9,908 nt of DNA from Zoogloeaceae bacterium (GTDB taxonomy: Bacteria; Pseudomonadota; Gammaproteobacteria; Burkholderiales; Rhodocyclaceae), in contig JAITDH010000035.1 in NCBI GenBank assembly GCA_031282665.1, positions 1-9,908 on the forward strand, written 5' to 3'. The position numbers were made by a program, and so were the translations under genes. This document shows positions 1 to 7,802 of the stretch, one piece after another; position 1 is the first letter of the stretch, and each line of letters begins with the position of its first letter. The notes beneath the pieces were generated by a model that saw nothing but the letters and a program-made list of their open reading frames with translations, was not told where the DNA came from and ran no database searches.

Positions 1-339
1 GTTTCCGAGAAACCAATGATTTTCGCTTTGTCGCAGGGGATTGCCCGCACGTTTGGCGAACGAACGGATTTCATCCAGGGACGGCAGACGCCAGGCTTGC
101 TCGCAAAACGGCGGTCGTCCCGCCAGGGTTTGCCGGGCGTCAGAAAGTGATCGACTTTCTTCCCCTGGTTCACCATCCCACAACAAGCCCGATTTCACAT
201 CGAACAGGTATTTTGTTCCCCCTGTCTGAACCCACCAGAATGGCGCGTGTTCGCTGTAAAGTTTGTCGTAAATCCTGCGAATCCGCGACGGGATACCAGG
301 GTTTGGGGAGGGCTGGGCAGGTTTTTTGTCGGTATTCAT
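1..339 (-). CDS. DUF1566-like protein, N-terminal part (runs off the left edge)
   Basis: This reading frame stays open from an ATG at 339 to the window edge, so the stop codon and C-terminus are not visible. The same frame is open further upstream and has another ATG at 420; neither start has a convincing ribosome binding site. I chose 339 because it overlaps the stop of the preceding odhB-derived frame as ATGA. The visible protein has a charged, Pro-rich start (MNTDKKPAQPSPNP), then YLFDVKSGLLWDG and later AWRLPSLDEIRSF and NHWFLG. A 'GL(M/L)W' segment followed by 'WRLP(T/S)..E(L/I)' is the hallmark I associate with DUF1566 (Lcl C-terminal-like) proteins, whose function is mostly unknown. 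No signal peptide is obvious. It has no evident link to the TCA genes, and its position directly after a truncated odhB suggests rearrangement or an assembly join. Family assignment is moderately sure; function is unknown. Confidence 0.6.
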   Translation of the reverse strand, partial: MNTDKKPAQPSPNPGIPSRIRRIYDKLYSEHAPFWWVQTGGTKYLFDVKSGLLWDGEPGEESRSLSDARQTLAGRPPFCEQAWRLPSLDEIRSFAKRAGNPLRQSENHWFLGN

Positions 340-686
340 GGCATGGTTCGGTTCAGGTTGGTTTGTCGAAAAAACGCTTGGGGCAAAAAAATTTCGCACG
401 GTGGCAAGCAGCCTGCCCATGGCAGCGGCAAGGGCAGGTGAGATGAGTAGGTGTCGATCATCCTGGCGATGACTTCGTCGGAAACGACGGTTTCGCCTTC
501 GCCTTTCAGGACTTCCAACAATACGCCAGCATCACTGGCGGGAACTTCCAGCACGACCTTGTCGGTTTCGATATCGACGACGATCTCATCCCGCGCGACG
601 GCTTCGCCGACCTGTTTTTTCCATGCGCCCAGCGTACCTTCCGACACGGATTCGGAGAGTTGGGGAACCTTGATTTCAATTAGCAT
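336..686 (-). pseudogene. odhB: Truncated 2-oxoglutarate dehydrogenase E2 (lipoyl domain only)
   Basis: The ATG at 686 follows a good GGAG site, 22 bases after the odhA stop. Residues 1-78 are a typical lipoyl domain: it begins MLIEIKVPQLSESVSEGTL and has the lipoylation motif ETDKVVLEVPA, with the acceptor lysine at K43. Intact OdhB/SucB is about 400 residues and transfers the succinyl group to CoA through a C-terminal acyltransferase core, with a peripheral-subunit-binding domain in between. Here similarity stops after 'VIARMIDT'. The frame then reads an unrelated tail (YSSHLPLPLPWAG and onward) to a TGA at 336-338, for 116 residues in all. The binding domain and catalytic core are absent, so it cannot act as an E2. 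The break lies at about 435-450 and could be a real deletion or insertion, or an assembly join. The odhL/lpd gene that often follows odhB in betaproteobacteria is also absent here. Confidence 0.85.
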
Positions 687-708
687 TTTTGTCTCCAGAA
701 AATTTGAC

Positions 709-3537
709 TCAATAATCGATTTTGCCCATGGCGGATTCAATCAGCGCCTTCAGTTGCTCGTTGTGTTTGGCAAGATAGCCGACGGCGGGCGAAGCGGCGG
801 CTGGCCGGGATACCAGGAGAAGATTCTGTTTGCAGCCGAGCGAGCGCACCAGATGCTGGCGGGAGGCGAACCAGTACCACGCGCCCTGGTTGCGCGGCTC
901 TTCCTGGCACCAGACGATTTCGCTCGCCTGCGAATATTTCGCCAGTTCGGCCGCGAAGGAGGCTTCCGGGAAGGGATAGAGCTGCTCGATGCGCACGATG
1001 GCGATGTGTTTCAGGTCGCGTTCCCGGCGGGCGGCGAGCAGGTCGTAATAGACCTTCCCGGCGCACAGCACGACGCGCTTCACCTGCGCGGGATCCAGGT
1101 CGTCCACCTCGCCGATCACCCGCTGGAATTCGCCATTGGCGAGTTCGTCCAGGGTGGAGATGGCGTCCTTGTGCCGCAGGAGCGACTTGGGCGACATGAC
1201 GATCAGGGGTTTCCTCTGCTTCCTGAGCGCCTGGCGGCGGAGCAGATGGAAGATTTGCGCCGGGGTGGTCGGCACGCAGACTTCCATGTTCATTTCGGCG
1301 CACAGTTGCATATAGCGTTCGAGCCGCGCCGAGGAGTGTTCCGGCCCCTGCCCTTCGTAGCCGTGCGGAAGGAGGAGCACCAGGCCGCAGCCGCGTCCCC
1401 ACTTGGCTTCGCCGGAGGAGATGAACTGGTCGATCACCACCTGCGCGCCGTTGGCGAAGTCGCCGAACTGCGCTTCCCAGACGATGAGTTCATTGGGTTC
1501 GGCGGAGGCGTAGCCGTATTCGAAGGCCAGCACCCCTTCCTCGGAAAGCACGGAGTCGTAGCACTGGAAGAGCGCCTGCCCTTCCTGCAAATGCGCCAGC
1601 GTATGGTAGGTGCCTTCGTTGCGTTCCCGCCGGTTCTGGTCGTGGAAGGCGGCATGCCGGTGGAAGAAGGTGCCGCGCCCGATGTCCTCGCCGGAGAGGC
1701 GCACGCCGTAGCCTTCCGTGAGCAGCGTCGCGTAGGCGAGATTTTCCGCCATGCCCCAGTCGAAGGGCAGTTCGCCCTTGCCCATCGCCCGGCGATCCTC
1801 GACGATCTTTTTCACGCGGGAGTGCAGGACGAAGCCTTCCGGCAGGCTGGTGAGCCGCTCGGACAGCCGTTTGATTTCCTTCACCGGCACGCGGGTGTCG
1901 CAGGTTTCGAGGTACTGTTTCGTGAAATAGCGTTTCCAGCCCTTGGAATGCGTGCGGGTATAGTTGGAGAGCACCGGATTGTGCAGGAGTTCGCCCTTGT
2001 CGAGATGATCGCGGTAGTCCTGGATCAGCCTGTCCGGCTCGCCGGGCGCCAGGGTGCCCTCGGTCACCAGGCGGTCCGCGTATACCTTGCGGGTGCCGGG
2101 ATGCGCATGGACTTTCTTGTACATCATCGGCTGCGTCACCATCGGCTCATCCTGTTCATTGTGGCCGAGCTTGCGGTAGCAGTAGATGTCGATCACCACG
2201 TCCTTGCCGAATTCCTGCCGGTAATCGACGGCCAGCTTGGTGACGAAGGCCACCGCTTCCACATCGTCGCCGTTCACGTGGAAGATCGGCGCTTCCGCCA
2301 TCTTGAAGATTTCCGTGCAATAGTGGCCGGAGCGGTAATCGCGCGGGTCGGAAGTGGTGAAGCCGATCTGGTTGTTGACCACGATGTGTATGGTGCCACC
2401 CGTGCCGTAGCCGCGCGTGCGGGCGAAATTGAGCATTTCCTGGTTGACGCCCTGCCCCGCCACCGCCGAATCGCCATGGATCAGCAGCGGCACGATCTTC
2501 TTTTCCCCCTCCGCCCCGTAGCGCAATTGCCGCGCATAGACCGAGCCTTCCACCACCGGGTTGATGATTTCCAGGTGCGAGGGGTTGAAGGCCAGCACCA
2601 GATGCACCGGCCCGCCGGGCGTGCCGACGTCGGAGGAGTAGCCGAGGTGGTATTTCACGTCGCCCGCCGAAAGCTCGGAAGCCTTCTTTCCCTCGAATTC
2701 GGCGAAGAGCATGGAGGGCGGCTTGCCCAGGGTATTGACGAGCACATTCAGCCTTCCCCGGTGCGCCATGCCGATGACGATTTCCTGCACCCCGTGGATG
2801 CCGGAAACCCGCACCAGCTCGTCCATCGAGGCGATCAGCGCCTCGCTGCCTTCGAGCGAAAAGCGCTTCTGTCCGACATATTTGGTATGCAGGTAGCGCT
2901 CCAGGGTTTCCGCGGCGGTGACCCGCTCCAGGAAGCGCCGTTTTTCTTCCACCGAATAGCTGCCTTTCCCGCGCACCGGCTCCAGGCGCTCCTGGAGCCA
3001 GCGTTTTTCGCGGATTTCGGTCAGATACATGTATTCGACGCCGATCGAGCCGCAATAGGTTTCCCGCGCGGCTTCGAGAATCCTGGCCAGGGTGGCGTGC
3101 GTTTCACCCATGCGGAACGAGCCGGTATTGAAAGAGCGGTTCAGGTCCGCGTCGGAGAGCTTGTAATGCGCGGGATCCAACTCGGCGATGAGCGGCCGCT
3201 CGGAAAGTTTCAGGGGGTCGAGATCGGCGCGGCGGTTGCCGAGAAAACGGTAGGCGTTGATCAACTGGAGGACGGCAACCTGCTTGCCGTCATCGGCCGC
3301 GCGCGGCAGCCCCTGGCGGAAACCGCCCTGGCGGCGGGCGAGATCGGCAAAGGCGGCGATGACCGGGCCGTGCGGCAGATCCCGCTCGACGTAACCCGGT
3401 TGCAGCGCCAACTGTTCGAAATAGGCGCGCCATTCTTCCGGCACCTGTCCGGGATCGTCCAGATAATTTTCATAGAGCGCCTCGACGAAAGGCGCGTTGC
3501 CGCCGGAAAACAGCGAGCTTTTCTGTTTTTGCAACAT
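709..3537 (-). CDS. odhA (sucA): 2-oxoglutarate dehydrogenase E1 component
   Basis: This is the thiamine-diphosphate-dependent E1 subunit of the 2-oxoglutarate dehydrogenase complex. It decarboxylates 2-oxoglutarate and passes the succinyl group to the lipoyl arm of E2. The 942-residue length matches the family. The N-terminus (SGGNAPFVEALYENYLDDP) is the short helical segment typical of OGDH E1. The middle carries the conserved blocks GMAHRGRLNVLVNTLGK, GDVKYHLGYSSD, HLEIINPVVEGSVYARQ and VVNNQIGFTTSDPRD. The ThDP/Mg-binding region includes HVNGDDVEAV, followed by DIYCYRKLGHNEQDEP. The transketolase-like C-terminal half contains SSGEAKWGRGCGLVLLLPHG and ends with the WCQEEPRNQGAW block. The start at 3537 has an upstream AGAGGA site. 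It lies 82 bases after gltA, a gap filled mostly by a terminator hairpin, and is followed 22 bases later by the broken odhB. It appears intact. Confidence 0.97.
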   Translation of the reverse strand: MLQKQKSSLFSGGNAPFVEALYENYLDDPGQVPEEWRAYFEQLALQPGYVERDLPHGPVIAAFADLARRQGGFRQGLPRAADDGKQVAVLQLINAYRFLGNRRADLDPLKLSERPLIAELDPAHYKLSDADLNRSFNTGSFRMGETHATLARILEAARETYCGSIGVEYMYLTEIREKRWLQERLEPVRGKGSYSVEEKRRFLERVTAAETLERYLHTKYVGQKRFSLEGSEALIASMDELVRVSGIHGVQEIVIGMAHRGRLNVLVNTLGKPPSMLFAEFEGKKASELSAGDVKYHLGYSSDVGTPGGPVHLVLAFNPSHLEIINPVVEGSVYARQLRYGAEGEKKIVPLLIHGDSAVAGQGVNQEMLNFARTRGYGTGGTIHIVVNNQIGFTTSDPRDYRSGHYCTEIFKMAEAPIFHVNGDDVEAVAFVTKLAVDYRQEFGKDVVIDIYCYRKLGHNEQDEPMVTQPMMYKKVHAHPGTRKVYADRLVTEGTLAPGEPDRLIQDYRDHLDKGELLHNPVLSNYTRTHSKGWKRYFTKQYLETCDTRVPVKEIKRLSERLTSLPEGFVLHSRVKKIVEDRRAMGKGELPFDWGMAENLAYATLLTEGYGVRLSGEDIGRGTFFHRHAAFHDQNRRERNEGTYHTLAHLQEGQALFQCYDSVLSEEGVLAFEYGYASAEPNELIVWEAQFGDFANGAQVVIDQFISSGEAKWGRGCGLVLLLPHGYEGQGPEHSSARLERYMQLCAEMNMEVCVPTTPAQIFHLLRRQALRKQRKPLIVMSPKSLLRHKDAISTLDELANGEFQRVIGEVDDLDPAQVKRVVLCAGKVYYDLLAARRERDLKHIAIVRIEQLYPFPEASFAAELAKYSQASEIVWCQEEPRNQGAWYWFASRQHLVRSLGCKQNLLLVSRPAAASPAVGYLAKHNEQLKALIESAMGKIDY

Positions 3538-3575
3538 GATATTTCCTCTGATTGGGTGGCTGGAGAGCGGGATTC

Positions 3576-3607
3576 AAAAAAGGCGGCGCCCAAAAAGCGC
3601 CGCCTTT
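3576..3607 (-). terminator. Strong intrinsic terminator after gltA
   Basis: On the minus strand, GGCGGCGC (3604-3597) and GCGCCGCC (3589-3582) form a perfect 8-bp GC stem around a 7-base loop. Flanking A:T pairs extend the stem, and a run of six T follows (3581-3576). It begins 13 bases after the gltA stop codon. The T run on the opposite strand is short (TTTC), so termination should be mainly in the gltA direction. Only about 38 bases remain before the odhA start. Confidence 0.88.
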
Positions 3608-3619
3608 CTCCCGTCTTTT

Positions 3620-4915
3620 TCAGCGTTTATCGAGCGGGACGACGTCGCGCCTGGCCGCGCCGACGTAAAGCTGGCGGGGCCTGCCGATCTTGTATTCCGG
3701 ATCGGTCAGCATCTCCTCCCACTGCGCCATCCAGCCCGCCGTGCGCGCCAGGGCGAAGATGCAGGTGAACATGGCGGTGGGAATGCCGATCGCCTTCTGC
3801 ACGATGCCGGAATAGAAGTCGACATTCGGATAGAGTTTTTTCTCGATGAAATAATCGTCTTCCAGGGCGATCTTTTCCAGCGTCTTGGCGAGCTTGAACA
3901 GGCGGTCGTTTTCCAGGCCCAGTTCGGACAGCACGTTGTCGCAGATCTTGCGCATCAGCTTGGCGCGCGGATCGAAGTTCTTGTAGACGCGGTGGCCGAA
4001 GCCCATCAGCTTGAAACTGTCGCTCTTGTCCTTGGCGCGCTCGATGTATTCGCCGACGTGGGAGACGTCGCCGATCTGCTCCAGCATGTTGAGGCAGGCT
4101 TCGTTCGCGCCGCCGTGCGCCGGTCCCCAGAGGCAGGAGATCCCCGCCGCGACGCAGGCGAACGGATTGGCGCCGGAAGATCCGGCCAGCCGCACCGTGG
4201 AGGTGGAAGCGTTCTGCTCGTGATCGGCATGCAGGGTGAAGATCACGTCCAGCGCGTGCGAGAGCACCGGGTTGGGCTTGTATTCCTCGCAGGGCGTGCC
4301 GAACATCATGTACATGAAGTTCTCGACATAGGAGAGGTCGTTCCTCGGATACATGAAGGGCAGGCCGGTGTTGTACTTGAAGGCCATCGCCACGATGGTC
4401 GGCAGCTTGGCGATGACGCGGTTGAAGCTGATGTCGCGGTGCTCGGGGTGGGTGTAGTCCATCGACTGGTGATAGAAAGCCGACAGCGCCCCGACGACGC
4501 CGATGATGACCGCCATCGGATGCGCGTCGCGCCGGAAGCCGTTGTAGAAGCGGGTCAGTTGGTCGTGTACCAGCGTGTGATGGCGGATGGTGTCCTCGAA
4601 GGCCACTTTTTCCTTTGCGTTCGGCAATTCGCCCTTGCGCAGCAGATAGGCGACCTCCAGGAAGTTGCACTGTTCGGCCAGTTGCTCGATCGGATAGCCG
4701 CGATAGAGCAACTCTCCCTTGTCGCCGTCGATGAAGGTGATGGTGGAGCGACAGCTCGCGGTCGACAGGAAGCCGGAATCGTAGGTAAACAAGCCGGTTT
4801 TCCCGCCCAGCGAGCGGATGTCGATACATTCATTGCCATGCGTCGGCGCCATGATCGGAAACTCGGCCGGAGCATGGCCCGGAATGTTCAAGATGGCGGT
4901 GCGTTCGTTTGTCAT
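3620..4915 (-). CDS. gltA: Citrate synthase (type II)
   Basis: Citrate synthase condenses acetyl-CoA with oxaloacetate at the entry of the TCA cycle. The 431-residue length and the N-terminal beta-rich extension (about residues 1-60) fit the hexameric type II enzymes of Gram-negative bacteria, which are usually NADH-sensitive; sensitivity cannot be read from the sequence. Catalytic residues are in their expected motifs: H267 in [11 protein letters not shown]308 in [16 protein letters not shown] and D366 in [19 protein letters not shown] and [13 protein letters not shown] blocks are also present. The ATG at 4915 has an AGGGAAG site upstream. It lies 91 bases after sdhE with a terminator hairpin in between, and a second terminator follows 13 bases after its stop. 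gltA is therefore bracketed by terminators even though it sits in a co-directional TCA gene row. Confidence 0.97.
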   Translation of the reverse strand: MTNERTAILNIPGHAPAEFPIMAPTHGNECIDIRSLGGKTGLFTYDSGFLSTASCRSTITFIDGDKGELLYRGYPIEQLAEQCNFLEVAYLLRKGELPNAKEKVAFEDTIRHHTLVHDQLTRFYNGFRRDAHPMAVIIGVVGALSAFYHQSMDYTHPEHRDISFNRVIAKLPTIVAMAFKYNTGLPFMYPRNDLSYVENFMYMMFGTPCEEYKPNPVLSHALDVIFTLHADHEQNASTSTVRLAGSSGANPFACVAAGISCLWGPAHGGANEACLNMLEQIGDVSHVGEYIERAKDKSDSFKLMGFGHRVYKNFDPRAKLMRKICDNVLSELGLENDRLFKLAKTLEKIALEDDYFIEKKLYPNVDFYSGIVQKAIGIPTAMFTCIFALARTAGWMAQWEEMLTDPEYKIGRPRQLYVGAARRDVVPLDKR

Positions 4916-4945
4916 AGTCTCTTCCCTGTGTGTCGTTGTGGTGTG

Positions 4946-4978
4946 AAAAAATCGCGCGCCCGATCATTCGGGTCGCAC
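4946..4978 (-). terminator. Intrinsic terminator or attenuator between sdhE and gltA
   Basis: On the minus strand, GTGCG-A-CCCGA, loop ATGA and TCGGG-CGCGC form a 10-bp stem with one bulged A and one G-T pair (4978-4954). GA and six T follow (4951-4946). This is a canonical Rho-independent layout. The T run ends about 30 bases before the gltA ATG, which leaves room for a ribosome binding site but not for a full promoter. It could end the sdh message or act as an attenuator in a gltA leader. Confidence 0.75.
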
Positions 4979-5006
4979 ACTGAAAACCGATACGGAAACG
5001 GGATGC

Positions 5007-5279
5007 CTACTGCCGCGCCCTCGTTTCCCCATATCGTCGCAACCTGGCGACAAGCGGCGAAAAGCGAGTGTCTGCGCACTCTTCCTGACCGTTTATCCAG
5101 GGCCACAGTTGCATATCCTCGAGATCGGCAAGCTCGGCGAAACGTTGCTGATCCGCCGGGGAAAGTTCCGGAAATCCTTCTTCCAGGAACCCTCCCAGCA
5201 ACAGATCCATCTCCAGCATGGCGCGGCGCGTGCAGCGCCAGCGCAGGCGGGAGATTTCGGCGTCGTTCATCGAACTCAT
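5007..5279 (-). CDS. sdhE: Succinate dehydrogenase assembly factor (FAD assembly)
   Basis: SdhE (YgfY/Sdh5 family) is a small soluble protein that promotes covalent FAD attachment to SdhA. The 90-residue length and the mostly helical sequence fit. Recognisable blocks are RLRWRCTRRAMLEMDLLLGGF near the N-terminus, then LSPADQQRFAELADLEDMQLWPWINGQ. The usual RGxxE motif reads R19-A20-M-L-E23, so the glycine is replaced by alanine through codon GCC. The start at 5279 lies 8 bases after the sdhB stop. A second ATG at 5270 (MNDAEIS) is possible; neither has a strong ribosome binding site, so translation may be coupled to sdhB. A longer open frame upstream in this phase overlaps sdhB and is not coding. 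The position directly after sdhB supports its role. Confidence 0.9.
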   Translation of the reverse strand: MSSMNDAEISRLRWRCTRRAMLEMDLLLGGFLEEGFPELSPADQQRFAELADLEDMQLWPWINGQEECADTRFSPLVARLRRYGETRARQ

Positions 5280-5287
5280 CCGGCTCG

Positions 5288-5998
5288 TCAGACGTAACGC
5301 CCGACCATCATTTCCTTGATCTTGCCAATCGCTCCGGTGGGGTTCAGCCCCTTCGGACAGACATCGACGCAATTCATGATGGTATGGCAGCGGAAGAGCC
5401 GGTAGGGATCTTCCAGGTTGTCCAGCCGCTCGTTGGTCGCCTGGTCGCGGGTATCGGCCAGGAAACGGTAGGCGGCGAGCAGGCCGGCCGGGCCGACGAA
5501 CTTGTCCGGATTCCACCAGAAGGACGGACAGGAGGTGGAACAGCAGGCGCAAAGAATGCACTCGTAGAGACCGTTCAGTTCCTCGCGCTCTTCCGGCGAT
5601 TGCAGGCGCTCGCGTTCCGGCGGCGGATCGTTGTTGATGAGGTACGGCTTGATCGTATGGTATTGCTTGAAGAACTGCGTCATGTCCACGATCAGATCGC
5701 GGATCACCGGCAGTCCCGGCAGCGGTTTCAGGACGACCGGCTGCGCCAGGGAATCGAGTTCGGTAAGGCAGGCCAGCCCGTTCTTGCCGTTGATGTTCAT
5801 CGCGTCCGAGCCGCACACCCCTTCGCGGCAGGAACGGCGGTAGGCGATGCTCTCGTCCTTGGCTTTCAGCTTGGTGAGCGCGTCCAGGAGCTTGCGGTCG
5901 TTGGAATCCACTTCCACGGCAATGTCCTGCATGTAGGGACGCTCATCCTTGTCCGGATCGTAGCGGTAAATCTTGAATTGCACCGTGCGTGTCGTCAT
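5288..5998 (-). CDS. sdhB: Succinate dehydrogenase iron-sulfur subunit
   Basis: SdhB carries electrons from the flavin of SdhA to the quinone site through [2Fe-2S], [4Fe-4S] and [3Fe-4S] clusters. Its 236 residues match the family. The N-terminal ferredoxin domain has C57, C62, D65 and C77 in SCREGVCGSDAMNINGKNG followed by LAC; the aspartate at the third position also occurs in E. coli SdhB. The C-terminal domain has C147, C150, C153 and C157 in ECILCACCSTSCPSFWW, and C204, C210 and C214 in CHTIMNCVDVCPKGLNP, which together supply the other two clusters. The ATG at 5998 has a strong GAGGAG site. It starts 19 bases after sdhA and is followed 8 bases later by sdhE. All ligands are present, so it appears functional. 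Confidence 0.97.
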   Translation of the reverse strand: MTTRTVQFKIYRYDPDKDERPYMQDIAVEVDSNDRKLLDALTKLKAKDESIAYRRSCREGVCGSDAMNINGKNGLACLTELDSLAQPVVLKPLPGLPVIRDLIVDMTQFFKQYHTIKPYLINNDPPPERERLQSPEEREELNGLYECILCACCSTSCPSFWWNPDKFVGPAGLLAAYRFLADTRDQATNERLDNLEDPYRLFRCHTIMNCVDVCPKGLNPTGAIGKIKEMMVGRYV

Positions 5999-6017
5999 GC
6001 TTGTTCTCCTCGTTATC

Positions 6018-7802
6018 TCAGTACGACCGGGTTTTCAGGGCAATCGTCTCGACCGAAAGCGGCTTCACATGCACCGGCTTGTATTCGATCCGGTTCCCGT
6101 CACGATACCACAGGGTATGCTTCAGCCATTCCTTGTCGTTCCTGCCGTTGGGAAATTCCGGCGTATCCGGCGCGTCGTCGCGCACATGCGCGCCGCGCGA
6201 TTCCTTTCTCGCCTCGGCGGAAATCATCGTCGCCTTGGCAACCTCGATCAGGTTTTCGGTTTCCAGCGCTTCCACGCGGGCGGTGTTCCAGACCTTGGAC
6301 TTGTCCTTGATCTCCAGGTTGGCGATCATTTTCTCGACTTCGAGAATCTGCGCCACGCCCTGCTTCAACAGGTCGGCGAAGCGGAACACCCCGGCATGTC
6401 CCTGCATGGTGCGGGAAATCGCCGCGCGGGCGTCGAAGACGCCGACGCCGCCCTGCCGCCGGTCGATCGCGTCGATACGGGCAAGCGCCCTGTCGGCGGC
6501 ATCGGCGGGCAGGTCGCGGTGCGCCTTGCCGTCCCGCAGGTCTTCCACGGCGGAATCCCCGGCGGACTTGCCGAACACCAGGAGGTCGAGGAGCGAATTC
6601 GTCCCCAGGCGGTTGGCCCCATGCACGGAAGCGCAGGCGCACTCGCCCGCCGCGTAGAAGCCCGGCACCGGCGTCTGCGCGCCCGCGCCGTCCGGCACGA
6701 CGACGCGCCCGGCATAGTTCGTGGGAATGCCGCCCATTTGGTAGTGCGCGGTCGGCACCACAGGAATCGGCTCCTTGATCGGATCGACGCCGGCGAACTG
6801 GATGGAAATCTCCCGGATGCCCGGCAGGCGCTTCATGATCGTTTCCGGATCGAGGTGGGTGATGTCGAGGAGCACGTAATCCTTGTTCGGCCCGCAACCG
6901 CGCCCTTCCTTGATTTCGGTGGTCATGGCGCGGGAAACCACGTCGCGCGAGGCCAGATCCTTGGCGTTCGGCGCGTAGCGCTCCATGAAGCGCTCCTTGC
7001 CCGCGTTCCGCAGGATGCCGCCTTCGCCGCGCACCCCTTCGGTAATCAGCACGCCCGCGCCGGCGACGCCCGTCGGATGGAATTGCCAGAATTCCATGTC
7101 CTCGAGCGGAATCCCCGCCCGCGCCGCCATGCCCAGGCCGTCGCCGGTATTGATGAAGGCATTGGTGGAAGAGGCGAAAATGCGCCCTGCCCCGCCGGTG
7201 GCGAAAATGACCGCGCGGGAATGGAAAAGCACGACCTGCCCGGTCTCCATTTCCATCGCGGAAACGCCGACCACGACGCCTTCCGCGTCGCGAATCAGGT
7301 CGAGCGCCATCCATTCCACGAAGAACTGGCTATTGGCCTTGACGTTCCGCTGGTACATGGCGTGCAGCATCGCGTGCCCGGTACGGTCGGCGGCGGCGCA
7401 GGAACGGCGCACCGGCTTCTCGCCGAAATTGGACATGTGCCCGCCGAAGGGACGCTGGTAGATCTTGCCGCTTTCGATGCGATCGAAGGGCATCCCGTAG
7501 TGTTCGAGATCGACCACCACTTCCACGGCCCTCCGGCACATGTACTCGATGGCGTCCTGGTCGCCCAGCCAGTCGGACCCCTTGACGGTGTCGTACATGT
7601 GCCAGTGCCAGTGATCTTCCTCGGAATTGCCGAGCGACGCCGCGACGCCGCCCTGGGCGGCCACGGTATGGGAACGCGTCGGGAACACCTTGGAAAGGAC
7701 GGCGGTTTTCAGGCCGGCCTCGGAAAGTTGAATGGCGGAGCGCAGTCCAGCGCCACCCGCGCCGACGACCACCGCGTCGAATTTGAGAATGGGGACACTC
7801 AT
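6018..7802 (-). CDS. sdhA: Succinate dehydrogenase flavoprotein subunit
   Basis: SdhA oxidises succinate to fumarate on the cytoplasmic face of the membrane. The 594-residue protein begins with a Rossmann-type FAD site, VVVGAGGAGL (residues 11-20). The covalent FAD histidine is H45 in FPTRSHTVAAQGG. Substrate-site residues are in the expected places: H242 (FHPTG), R291 (SRDVVSRAM), H353 (TAHYQMGG) and R398 (HGANRLGTNSLLDLLVFG). The C-terminus ends with HTLWYRDGNRIEYKPV, as in proteobacterial SdhA. The ATG at 7802 directly abuts the sdhD stop, with GGAGG six bases upstream. The gene shows no damage. It should need the downstream SdhE for efficient flavinylation. Confidence 0.98.
   Translation of the reverse strand: MSVPILKFDAVVVGAGGAGLRSAIQLSEAGLKTAVLSKVFPTRSHTVAAQGGVAASLGNSEEDHWHWHMYDTVKGSDWLGDQDAIEYMCRRAVEVVVDLEHYGMPFDRIESGKIYQRPFGGHMSNFGEKPVRRSCAAADRTGHAMLHAMYQRNVKANSQFFVEWMALDLIRDAEGVVVGVSAMEMETGQVVLFHSRAVIFATGGAGRIFASSTNAFINTGDGLGMAARAGIPLEDMEFWQFHPTGVAGAGVLITEGVRGEGGILRNAGKERFMERYAPNAKDLASRDVVSRAMTTEIKEGRGCGPNKDYVLLDITHLDPETIMKRLPGIREISIQFAGVDPIKEPIPVVPTAHYQMGGIPTNYAGRVVVPDGAGAQTPVPGFYAAGECACASVHGANRLGTNSLLDLLVFGKSAGDSAVEDLRDGKAHRDLPADAADRALARIDAIDRRQGGVGVFDARAAISRTMQGHAGVFRFADLLKQGVAQILEVEKMIANLEIKDKSKVWNTARVEALETENLIEVAKATMISAEARKESRGAHVRDDAPDTPEFPNGRNDKEWLKHTLWYRDGNRIEYKPVHVKPLSVETIALKTRSY

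Noticed and set aside
41..446. Several small plus-strand frames at the left edge
   Set aside because: They overlap the minus-strand DUF1566-like frame, which has recognisable motifs; the plus-strand frames have none.
451..3768. Very long open frame (1105 codons) on the plus strand opposite odhA
   Set aside because: It is a mirror of GC-rich codon use in odhA. It shows no recognisable domains and is rich in His, Arg and Gly, as expected for antisense frames.
3497..6310. Long plus-strand open frame (937 codons) opposite gltA, sdhE and sdhB
   Set aside because: It crosses three well-supported genes and their gaps and has no family features, so it is an antisense shadow.
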